From NCBI GenBank assembly GCA_964036315.1, contig CAXIWW010000817.1, positions 9,273,501-9,337,500 on the forward strand: a stretch of 64,000 nt of DNA, in the 5' to 3' direction. This DNA comes from Acanthosepion esculentum (Eukaryota > Mollusca > Cephalopoda > Sepiida > Sepiidae). Made by a program: the position numbers and the translations under genes. Below the pieces are notes generated by a model. It was not told the origin of the DNA, did no database searches, and worked only from the letters and a program-made list of their open reading frames with translations. Below, in pieces: positions 27,301-38,384 of this stretch (position 1 is its first letter; every line of letters begins with the position of its first letter).

Positions 27301-30300
27301 TTTCTGGGACTGTCTCTTGGGTGGGGGGTCGTCTGTATGGGACTTTCTGGGACTGTCTCCTGTGTGGGGGGTCGTCTGCGTGGGAATTTCTGGGACAGTG
27401 GGTCGTCTACTAGGGACTTTCGGGGACTGACTCCTGGGTGGGGGGTCGTCTGCGTGGGACTTTCTGGGACAGGGGTCGTCTGCGTTGGACTTTCTGGTAC
27501 GGGGGGTCGTCTGCGTGGGACTTTCTGGTACTGGGGGTCGTCTGCGTGGGACTTTCTGGGACTGTCTCCTGGGGGGGGGTCGTCTAGGTGGGACTTTCTG
27601 GGACTGGGGTTCGTCTGTGTTGGACTTTCTTGGACTTTCTCCTGGGTGGGGGTCGTCTGCGTGGGACTTTCTGGGACTGGGTGTCGTCTGCGTGGGACTT
27701 CCTGGGATTGGGGGTCGTCTGTGTGGGACTTTCTTGGACTGGGGGTCGTCTGCGTGGTACTTTCTGGGACTGTCTCCTGGATGGGGGGTCGTCTGTGTGG
27801 GATTTCTGGGACTGGGGGTCTTCTGCGTGGGACTTTCTGCGACTGTCTCCTGGATTGGGGGTCGTCGGCGTGGGACCTTCTGTGACTTGCGGTCATCTGC
27901 GTGGGACTTTCTTGTACTGGGGTTCGTCTGCATGGACTTTCTGGGACTGGGTGTCGTCTGCGTGGGACTTTCTGGGACAGTCTCCTGGGTGGGTGGTCGT
28001 TTGCGTGGGACTCTCTGGGACTGTCTCCTGGGTGGGGGGTCGTCTGTGTGGGAGTTTCTGGGAATGTCTCCTGGGTGGGGGGTCGTCTGTGTGGGACTTT
28101 CCGGGACTGGGGGTCGTCTGCGTGGGACTTTCTGGGACTGGGGGTCGTCTGCGTGGGACTTTCTGGGACTGTCTCCTGGGTGGGGTGTCGTCTGCGTGGG
28201 ACTTTCTGGGACTGGGGGTCGTCTGCGTGGGGCTTTCTGGGACTGTCTCCTGGGTGGGGGGTCGTCTACGTGGGACTTTCTGGGACTGGGGGTCGTCTGC
28301 GTGGGAATTTCTGGGACAGGGTGTCGTCTACTAGGGACTTTCTGGGACTGACTCCTGGGTGGGGGGTCGTCTGCGTGGGACTTTCTAGGACTGGGGGTCG
28401 TCTGCGTGGGACATTCTGGGACTGTCTCCTGGGTGGGGGGTTGTCTGTTTGGGACTCTCTGGACTGTCTCCTGGGTGGGGGTCGTCTGCGTGGGACTTTC
28501 TGGGACTGTCTCCTGGGTGGGGGTCTTCTGCATGGGACTTCCTAGGACTGGGGGTCGTCTGTGTGGGACTTTCTGGGACTGGGGTTCCTCTGCGTTGGTT
28601 TTTCTGGGACTCTCTGTGGGGGTTCGTCTGCGTTGGACTTTCTGGAACTGTCTCCTCGGTGGGGGGTCGTCTGCGTGGGAGTTTCTGGGACTGTCTCCTG
28701 GGTGGGTGTTCGTCTGCGTGGGACTTTCTGTGACTGGGGGTCGTCTGCTTGGGACTTGCTGGGACTGTCTCCTGTCTGGGGGTCGTCTGCGTGGGATTTC
28801 TTGGATTGGGGTTTGTCTGCATGGGACTTTCTGGGACTGTCTCCTGGATGGGTGTCGTCTGCGTGGGATATCTGTGTCTGTCTCCTTGGTGGGGGGTCGT
28901 CTGCATGGGACTTTCTGGGACTGGGGGTCGTCTGCGTGGGACTCTCTTGTACTGGGGTCCGTCTGCGTGGGACTTTTTGGCAGTGGGGCTCGTCTTCGTT
29001 GGACTTTCTGGGACTGGAGGTCGTATGCGTGGGACTTTCTGGGACTAGGGTTCGTCTGCGTGGGACTTTCTGGGACTGTCTCCTAGGTGGGGGTTCGTCT
29101 ACGTGGGACTTTCTGGGACAAGGGGTCGTCTACGTGGGACTTTCTAAGATTTGGGGTCGTCTGCGTGCAACTTTCTGGGACTGTCTCTTGGGTGGGGGGT
29201 CGTCTGTTTGGGACTTTCTTGGACTGTCTCCTGGGTGGGGTCGTCTGCGTGGGACTTTCTGGGACTGGGGGTCGTCTGCGTGGGACTTTCTGGTACTGGG
29301 GGTCGTCTGAGTGGGACTTTCTGGGACTGGGGGTCGTCTGCGTGGGACTTTCTGGGACTGTCTCCCGGGTGGTGGGTTCGTCTACGTAGGACTTTATTGT
29401 ACTGTTTCCTGGGTGGGGGGTCGTCTGCGTGGGACTTTCTGGGACTGGGTGTCGTTTGCGTGGGACTTTCTGGGACTGTCTCCTGTGTGGGCGGTCGTCT
29501 GCGTAGGACTTTCTTGTACTGTTTCCTGGGTGGGGGGTCGTCTGTGTGGGAGTTTCTAGGACTGGGGGTCGTCTGCGTGGGACTTTCTGGGACTGTCTCC
29601 TGGGTGGGGCTCGTCTGGTTGGGACTTTCTGGGACTGTCTCCTGGGTGGGGTGTCGTCTGTGTGGGACTTTCTGGGACTTGGGGTCGTCTGCGTGGGACT
29701 TTCTGGGACTGTCTCCTGGGTGGGGGGTCGTCTGCGTGGGACTTTCTGGGACTGGGGGTCGTCTGCGTGGGGCTTTCTGGGACTGTCTCCTGGGTGGGGG
29801 GTCGTCTACGTGGGACTTTCTTGGACTGGGGGTCGTCTGCGTGGGACTTTCTGGGACTGTCACTTGGGTGGGGGGTCGCCTGTTTGGAACTTTCTTGGAC
29901 TGTCTCCTGGGTGGGGCTCGTCTGCGTGGGACTTTCTGGGACTGGGGGTCTTCTGCGTGGGACTTTCTGGGATTGGGGGTCGTCTGTGTTGGACTTTCTT
30001 GGACTGGGGGTCGTCTTTTTGGGACTTTCTGGGACTGTCTCCTGGGTGGGGGGGTCGTCTTTTTGGGACCTTCTGGGACTGTCTCCTGGGTGGGGGTCGT
30101 CTGCTTGTAACTTTTTGGGACTGGGGGTCGTCTGCGTGGGATATTCTGGGACTGGGGGTCGTCTGTGTTGGATTTTTTGGGACTGTCTCCTGGGTGGGGG
30201 TCGTCTGCTTGTGACTTTTTGGGACTGGGTGTCGTCTGCGTGGGACTTCCTGGGATTGGGGGTCGTCTGTGTGGGACTTTCTTGGACTGGGGGTCGTCTG

Positions 30301-33300
30301 CGTGGTACTTTCTGGGACTGTCTCCTGGATGGGGGGTCGTCTGTGTGGGATTTCTGGGACTGGGGGTCTTCTGCGTGGGACTTTCTGCGACTGTCTCCTG
30401 GATTGGGGGTCGTCGGCGTGGGACCTTCTGTGACTTGCGGTCATCTGCGTGGGACTTTCTTGTACTGGGGGTCGTCTGCATGGACTTTCTGGGACTGGGT
30501 GTCGTCTGCGTAGGACTTTCTGGGACAGTCTCCTGGGTGGGTGGTCGTTTGCGTGGGACTCACTGGGACTGTCTCCTGGGTGGGGGGTCGTCTGTGTGGG
30601 AGTTTCTGGGACTGTCTCCTGGGTGGGGGGTCGTCTGTGTGGGACTTTCCGGGACTGGGGGTCGTCTGCGTGGGACTTTCTGGGACTGGGGGTCGTCTGC
30701 GTGGGACTTTCTGGGACTGTCTCCTGGGTGGGGTGTCGTCTGCGTGGGACTTTCTGGGACTGGGGGTCGTCTGCGTGGGGCTTTCTGGGACTGTCTCCTG
30801 GGTGGGGGGTCGTCTACGTGGGACTTTCTGGGACTGGGGGTCGTCTGCGTGGGACTTTCTGGGACTGTCTCTTGGGTGGGGGGTCGTCTGTTTGGAACTT
30901 TCTTGGACTGTCATCAGGGTGGGGCTCGTCTGCGTGGGACTTTCTGGGATTGGGGGTCGTCTGTGTGGGACATTCTTGGACTGTCTCCTGGGTGGGGGGT
31001 CGTCTGCGTGGGACTTTCTGGGACTGTCTCCTGGGTGGGGTGTCGTCTGCGTGGGAATTTCTGGGACATGGGGTCGTCTGCGTGGGACTTTCTGGGACTG
31101 ACTCCTGGATGGGGGTCGTCTGCGTGGGACTTTCTGGGACTGGGGGTCGTCTGCGTGGGACTTTCTGGTACTGGGGGTCGTCTGAGTGTGACTTTCTGGG
31201 ACTGGGGGTCGTCTGCTTGGGACTTTCTGGGACTGTCTCTTGGGTGGGGAGTCGTCTGTTTGGAACTTTCTTGGACTGTCACCTGGGTGGGGGCTCGTCT
31301 TCGTGGGACTTTCTGGGATTGGGGGTCGTCTGTGTGGGACTTTCTTGGACTGGGGGTCGTCTGCGTGTGACTTTCTGGGACTGTCTCCTGGGTGGGGGGT
31401 CGTCTGTTTGGGACCTTCTGGGACTGTCTCCTGGATGGGGGGTCGTCTGCGTGGGACTTTCTGGGACACTCTCCTGGGTTGGGGGTCTTCTGCGTGGGAC
31501 TTTCTTGGACTGTCTCCTGGGTGGGGGTCGTCTGTTTGGGACTTTCTGGGACTGTCTCCTCGGTGGGGTGTCGTCTGCGTGGGAATTTCTGGGACAGGGG
31601 GTCGTCTGCGTGGGACTTTCTTGGACTGGGGGTCGTCTGCGTGGGACTTTCTGGGACTGGGGGTCGTCTGCGTGGGACTTTCTGGTACTGGGGGTCGTCT
31701 GAGTGGGACTTTCTGGGACTGGGGTTCGTCTGCGTGGGACTTTCTGGGACTGGGGGTCGTCTGCGTGGGTCTTTCTGGGACTGTCTCCTGGGTGGGGGTC
31801 GTCTGCGTGGGACTTTGTGGGACTGTCTTCTAGGTGGTGGGTCGTCTGCGTGGGACTTTCTGCGACTGGGGGTCGTCTGCGTGGGACTTTCTGTGACTGG
31901 TGTGGTCTGCCTGGGACTTTCTGTGACTGTCTCCTGGGAGGAGGGTCGTCTGCGTGGGTCTTTCTGGGACTGGGGGTCGTCTGGGTGGGACATTCTTGGA
32001 CTGGTGTCGTCTGCGTGGGACTTTCTGGGACTGTCTTCTAGGTGGGGGGTCGTCTGCGTTGGTTTTTCTGGGACTGGCGGTAGTCTGCGTGGGACTTTCT
32101 GGGACTGGGGTCGTCTTCGTGGGACTTTCTGGGACAGTCTCCTGGGTTGGGGTCGTCTGTTTGGGACTTTCTGGGACTGTCTCCTGGACGGGGGGTCGTC
32201 TGCGTGGGACTTTCTGGGACTGGAGGTCGTATGCGTGGGACTTTCTTGGACTGGGGGTCGTTTGCGTGGGACTTTCTGGGACTGGGGGTCGTCTGCGTGG
32301 GTGTTTCTGGGACTGTCTCCTGTCTGTGGGGTCGTCTGCGTGGGACTTTCTGGGACTGGGGGTCGTCTGCGTGGGTCTTTCTGGGACTGTCTCCTGGATG
32401 TGGGACGTCTGCGTGGGACTTTCTGGGACTGGGGTCGTCTGCGTGGGACTTTCTGGGACTGTCTCCTGGGTGGGGGGTCGTCTGCGTTGGTTTTTCTGGG
32501 ACTGGGGGTAGTCTGCGTGGGACTTTCTGGGACTGGGGTCGTCTGCGTGGGACTTTCTGGGACAGTCTCCTGGGTATGGGGTCGTCTGCGTGGGACTTTC
32601 TGGGACTGTCTCCTGGGTGGGGGTCGTCTGTTTGGGACTTTCTGGGACTGTCTCCTGTGTAAGGGGTCGTCTGCGTGGGAATTTCTGGGACAGGGGGTCG
32701 TCTACTAGGGACTTTCTGGGACTGACTCCTGGGTGTGGGGTCGTCTGCGTGTGACTTTCTGGGACTGGGGGTCGTCTGCGTGGGACTTTCTGGGACTGGG
32801 GGTCGTCTGCGTGGGACTTTCTGGGACTGTCTTCTGGGTGGGGGTTCATCTACGTGGGACTTTCTGGGACTAGGGGTCGTCTGCGTGGGACTTTCTAAGA
32901 TTTGTGGTCGTCTGCGTGGGACTTTCTGGGACTGTCTCTTAGGTGGGGGGTCGTATGTTTGGGACTTTCTTGGACTGTCTCCTGGGTAGGGGTCGTCTGC
33001 GTGGGACTTTCTGGAACTGTGGGTCGTCTGCGTGGGACTTTCTGTGATTGGGGGTCGTGTGTGTGGGACTTTCTTGGACTGGGGGTCGTCTGCGTGGGAC
33101 TTTCTGGGACTGTCTCCTGGGTGGGGAGTCGTCTGTTTGGGACGTTCTGGGACTGTCTCCTGGTTGGGGAGTCGACTGTTTGGACTTTCTGCGACTGTCT
33201 CCTGGATTGGTGGTCGTCGGCGTGGGACCTTCTGGGACTGTCTACTGGGTGGGGGGTCGTCTGCGTGGGACTTTCTGGGCCTGGGGGTCGTCTCCGTGGG

Positions 33301-34516
33301 ACTTTCTGGGACTGTCTCCTGTCTGGGGGGTCGTCTGCATGGGACTTTCTGGGACTGTCTCCTGTCTGGGGGGTCGTCTGCGTGGGAATTTCTGGGACCG
33401 GGGGTCGTCTACTAGGGACTTTCTGGGACTGACTCCTGGGTGGGGGGTCGTCTGCGTGGGACTTTCTAGGACTGGGGGTCGTCTGCGTGGGACATTCTGG
33501 GACTGTCTCCTGGGTGGGGGGTTGTCTGTTTGGGACTCTCTGGGACTGTCTCCTGGGTGGGGGTCGTCTGCGTGGGACTTTCTGGGACTGTCTCCTGGGT
33601 GGGGGTCTTCTGCATGGGACTTCCTAGGACTGGGGGTCGTCTGTGTGGGACTTTCTGGGACTGGGGTTCCTCTGCGTTGGTTTTTCTGGGACTCTCTGTG
33701 GGGGTTCGTCTGCGTTGGACTTTCTGGGACTGTCTCCTCGGTGGGGGGTCGTCTGCGTGGGAGTTTCTGGGACTGTTTCCTTGGTGGGTGTTCGTCTGCG
33801 TGGGACTTTCTGTGACTGGGGGTCGTCTGCGTGGGACTTGCTGGGACTGTCTCCTGTCTGGGGGTCGTCTGCGTGGGACTTTCTTGGATTGGGGTTTGTC
33901 TGCATGGGACTTTCTGGGACTGTCTCCTGGATGGGTGTCGTCTGCGTGGGATATCTCTGTCTGTCTCCTTGGTGGGGGGTCGTCTGCATGGGACTTTCTG
34001 GGACTGGGGGTCGTCTGCGTGGGACTCTCTTGTACTGGGGTCCGTCTGCGTGGGACTTTTTGGCAGTGGGGCTCATCTTCGTTGGACTTTCTGGGACTGT
34101 CTTCTGGGTGGGGGGGTCGTCTACGTGGGACTTTCTGGGACTGTCTCCTGGGTGGCGGTTCGTCTGCGTGGGACTTTCTGGGACTGTCTCCTGGGTGGGG
34201 GATCTTCTGCGTGGGTTTTTCTGGGACTGGGAGCCGTCTGCGTTGGACTTTCTGGGACTGTCTCCTGGGTGGCGGGTCGTCTGAGTTGGACTTTCTGGCA
34301 CTGTCTCCTGGGTGGGGATCGTCTTCGTGTGTTTTTCTGGGACTGGGGGTCGACTGCGTGGGACTTTCTGGGACTGTCTCCTTGGTAGGGTGTCGTCTGC
34401 GTGGGACTTTCTGGGACTGGGGCTCGTCTGCGTGGGACTTTCTGGGACAGGGGGTCGTCTGCGTGTGACTTTCTGGAACTGGGGGTCGTCTGAGTGGGAC
34501 TTTCTGGGACTGTCTT
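24340..34516 (+). repeat. Satellite C, first array: G-rich 31-bp and 43-bp units
   Basis: The unit core is GTCGTCTGCGTGGGACTTTC. Short units are 31 bp. Long units are 43 bp through a 12-bp insertion, TCTCCTGGGTGG, and the two alternate irregularly. The plus strand is rich in G and T and poor in A. Both unit lengths are 1 mod 3 and the consensus has no stop in any of six frames, so very long open frames arise on both strands (the longest is 864 codons on the minus strand at 25939–28533, Pro/Arg/Ser-rich). I treat these as artefacts of the repeat. Array-specific variants include TCTAAGATTTGG and TACTAGGGAC. Internal segmental duplications are visible, for example offset about 2,548 bp (27.7–28.3 kb against 30.2–30.9 kb) and about 5,082 bp (28.4–29.0 kb against 33.4–34.1 kb). 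Confidence 0.95.
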
Positions 34517-37500
34517 CTTGGTGGAGTTTCACACAAGAGCCAGGCGTATTCGGCTTGTAGCTGTCTGAGATTGCTTGTAAGGCAGTTTTAAGCAAAAGAG
34601 ACTGTAGATGTCGTTTTGTAGCAGCGTGAGATTGCTGTTAAGGCAGTTGCCACAAATGAGCCAGGAGAATTGGGTTTGCTGCAGCCTGAGATTGCTTGCA
34701 AGGCAATTCCCACAAAAGAGCCAGGAGAAATCGGCACGTAGCCGCCTGGGATTGCTTTAAGGCAATTGGCACAAAAAGTCAGGAGAATTGTGCTGGGGTC
34801 AGCCTGAGATTGCTTGCAAGACAGTTGTCACAAAAGAGACAGGAGATGTCGATTTGTAGCGGCCTGAGATATCTTGCAAGGCAGTCTCACAAACGAGCCA
34901 GGCGTATTCGGCTTGTAGCGGCCTGAGATTGCTTGTAAGGCAGTTTCAGTATATAGAGCCAAGAGAAGTTTGCTCGTAGCAGCCTGACATTGCTTGTAAG
35001 GCAGTTTTCACAAAAGCGCCAGGAGAATTTGGCTTTTAGCAGCCTGAGATTTCTTGTAAGGCTGTTGCCACAAAAAAGCAAGGAGAAATCGGCTCGTAGA
35101 CGCCTGGGATTGCTTGTAAGGTAATTCGCACAAAAAGCCAGGAGAATTCATATTGCTGAAGCCTGAGAATGCTTGTAAGGCAGATGCCAGAAATGAGCCA
35201 GGGGAAATTCGGTTCGTAGCAGCCTGGGAATGCTTGTAAGACAATTATAACAAAAAGTCAGGAGAATTGGACTAGCGGCAGCCTGAGATTGCTTGTAAGG
35301 CAGTTGTCACAATAGAGCCAGGAGAATTCGTCTTCTAGCAGCCTGAGATTGCTTGTAAGGCAGTTACCACAAAAGAACCAGGAGAAATCGGCACGTAGCC
35401 GCCTGGGATTGCTTTTAAGGCAATTGGCACAAAAAGTCAGGAGAATTGTGCTGGCGGCAGTCTGAGATTGCTTGTATGGCAGTTGTCACAAAAGAGACAG
35501 GATATGTCGATTTGTAGCGGCCTGATATTACTTGTAAGGCAGTTTTCACAAAAGTGCCAAGAGAAGTCGGCTCGTATCAGCCTGACATTTCTTGTAAGGC
35601 AGTTGCCACAAAAGGGCCAGGAGAAATCGGCTCGTAGCCGCCTTGGAGTGCTTGTAAGGCAATTCGCACAAAAAGCCAGGAGAATTCATATTGCTGCAGC
35701 CTGAGAATGCTTGTAAGGCAGATGCCAAAAATAAGCCAGGAGAAATCGCTTCGTAGCATCCTGGGATTGCTTGTAAGTCAATTGGCACAAAAAGTCAGGA
35801 GAATTGGACTAGCGGCAGCCTGAGATTGCTTGTAAGGCAGTTGTCACAAAAGAGCCATTATATGTCGATTTGTAGCGTCCTGAGATTGCTTGTAAGGCAG
35901 TTTCACAAAAGAGGCAGGCGTATTCGGCTTGTAACAGGCTGAGATTGCTTGTAAGGCAGTTTTCAAAAAAAGAGACAGGAGAATTCGGCTTGTAGAAGCC
36001 TGAGATTGCTTGTAAGGCAGATACCACAGAAGAGCCAGGAGAAAACGGCACGTGGCTGCCTGGGATTGCATTTAAAACAATTGGCACAAAAAGTCAGGAG
36101 AATATGGCTGGATCCAGCCTGAGATTGCTTGTAAGGCAGTTGTCACAAAAGAGCCAGAAGATGTCGATTTGTAGCGGCCTCAGTTTGATTGCAAGGCAGT
36201 TTCAAAAAAGAGCCAAGAGAAGTCGGCTCGTAGCAGTCTCACATTGCTTGTAAGGCAGTTTTCACAAAAGAGCCAGGAGAATGCGGCTTGTTGCAGACTG
36301 AGATTGCTTGTAAGGCAGTTGCTGCAAAAGAGCCAGGAGAAATCGTCTCGTAGCCGCCAGGGATGGCTTGTAAGACAATTGGCCCCAAAAGCCAGGAGAA
36401 TTGGGCTTATAGCAGCCTGAGAATGCTTGTAAGGCAGTTACCACAAAAGCCCAGGAGTAATCGGCACGTAGCCTGGGGATTGCTTTTAAGGCAATTGGCA
36501 CAAAATGTCAGGAGAATTGTGCTGACGGCAGCCTGTGATTGCTTGTAATGCAGTTGTCACAAAAGAGCCAGGCGTATTCGGCCTTAGCAGCCTGAGATTG
36601 CTTGTAAGGCAATTCGCATAGAAAGCCAGGAGAATTCATATTGCTGCAGCTTGAGATTGCTTGTAAGGCAGGTGTCACAAAAGAGCCAGGCAAATTCGGC
36701 TTGTAGTAGCCGGAGAATTCTTGTAAGGCAGTTGCCAGAAAAGACCCAGGAGAAATTGGCTCGTAGCAGCCTGTGATTGCTTGTAAGGCAGTTTCACAAA
36801 AGAGACAGGCGAATTCGGCTTGTAGCTGCCTGAGATTTCTTGAAAGGCAGTTGTAATAAAAGAGCCAGGAGAAATCGGCTCTTAGCCCCCCTGGGATTGC
36901 TTGTAAGGCAATTGGCACAAAAAGCCAGGAGAAGTGGGATTGCTGCAGCCTCAGATTGCTTTTCAGGCAGTTGTCACAATAGAGCCAGGATAATTCGGCT
37001 TGTAGCAGCTTGAGATTGCTTGTAAGGCAGTTACCACAAAACAGCCAGGAGAAATCGTCACGTAGCCGCCTGGGATTGCTTTTTTAAGGCAATTGGCACA
37101 AAAAGTAATTGGCCTAGCGGCAGCCTGATATAGCTTGTAAGACAGTTCGCACAAAAGAGACAGTAGATGTGGGTTTGTAGCAGCCTGAGATTGCTTGTAA
37201 GGCAGTTTTCACAAAAGAGCCATGAGAAGTCGGCTCGTAGCATCCTGATTTTGCTTGTAAGGCAGTTGTCTCAAGAGAGCCAGGAGAATTAGGCTTGTAG
37301 CAGCCTGAGATTGCTTGTAAGACAGTTGCCACAAAAGAGTCAGGAGAAATCGGCTCGTAGGTGCCTGGGATTGCTTGTAAGCCAATTGGCAAAAAAAGCC
37401 AAAAGAGTTGGGGTTGCTGCAGCCTGAGATGTCTTGTAAGGCAGTTTTCACAAACGAACCAAGAAAAGTCGGCTCGTAGCAGCATGAAATTGCTTGTAAG

Positions 37501-38040
37501 GCAGTTGCCAAAAAAGAGCCAGGAGAAATCGGCTTGTAGCAGCCTGGGGTTTGCTTGTAAGCCACTTGTCATAGAAGAGCCAGGCGTAGTCGACCCGTAG
37601 CATCCTGAGATTGCTTGTAAGGCAGTTCTCACAAAAGACCCAGGAGAATTCGTCTTGTAGAGGCCTGAGATTGCTTGTAAGGCAGTTGCCACAAAAGAGC
37701 CAGGTGAAATACGCTCGTAGCAGCCTGGGATTACTTGTAAGGCAATTGGCAAAAAAAGCCAGGAGAATTGGGCTTGCTGCAGCCTGAGATTGCTTGTAAG
37801 GCAGTTGCCACAAAAGAGAAAGGCGTAGTCAGCTTGTAGTAGTCTGAGATTTCTTGTAAGGCAGTTGTCACGAAAGAGCCAGGAGATCGATTTGTTGCAG
37901 CCGTTGATTGCTTGTAAGGCATTCGTCATAGAAGATCCAGGCGTAGTCGGCTCGTAGCAGCCTGAGATTGCTTGGAAGTAAGTTGGCACAAAAGAGGCCG
38001 GAGAAATCGGCTTGTAGCAGCCTGAGATCCTTTGAAAATT
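34517..38040 (+). repeat. Satellite D, first array: 60-bp unit
   Basis: About 58 units of 59–61 bp with core CCTGAGATTGCTTGTAAGGC, followed by a variable CAGTTGTCACAAAAGAGCC part and an AGGAGAATTCGGCTTGTAGC part. Because 60 is divisible by three, minus-strand frames carry a 20-residue repeat (ALQAISGCYKPNSPGSFVTT-like) that is not a credible gene. The left edge meets satellite C at GGTGGAGTTTCAC. The right edge is at GATCCTTTGAAAA, where E begins. Confidence 0.95.
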
Positions 38041-38384
38041 TCCGCAAATGAGCTAACAAGGGTCCCCATACCGTTGAATTGCGACTAGATTCTAATCAAG
38101 ATGCCGAAAAAACTTTTGTAATTATGAATAAGGCATGATATTCCCGAAAATTGGACAGCAATATTTTGTGGATTCTATAAAAAGGCAAAATTAGAATTGC
38201 AGTCTTATTGTGCACACTGGAATTCGGACGCTGTAAATTGTCAGACGATATACAGCGCACCGGGTGAAAGCTGTACTTTTTACTATCTGACCAAATGAAA
38301 AATCACCTCGACTCTATTCAAGGTGTCGAAAAAGCTTTTGTAATTATGGATAAGGTAAGAAATTCCCGACAATTGGACATCAAC
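38041..38384 (+). repeat. E segment, first copy (AT-rich, partial tandem)
   Basis: Between D and F lies an AT-rich segment starting TTTCCGCAAATGAG and containing GGAATTCGGACGCTGTAAAT and CTGTACTTTTTACTATCTG. The piece around ACTTTTGTAATTATG (38112) reappears at 38334, so the segment is about one and a half copies of a shortened 222-bp unit. It matches 63671–64000 closely. I find no credible coding sequence. Confidence 0.85.

Noticed and set aside
25939..28533. An 864-codon minus-strand frame that looks like a Pro/Arg/Ser-rich protein
   Set aside because: It follows directly from a stop-free repeat unit whose length is 1 mod 3; equivalent frames exist on both strands and across both C arrays.
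34696..34926. Short frames in satellite D (20-residue repeat)
   Set aside because: The 60-bp unit is divisible by three, so any open frame repeats; the frames are short and broken by unit variants.
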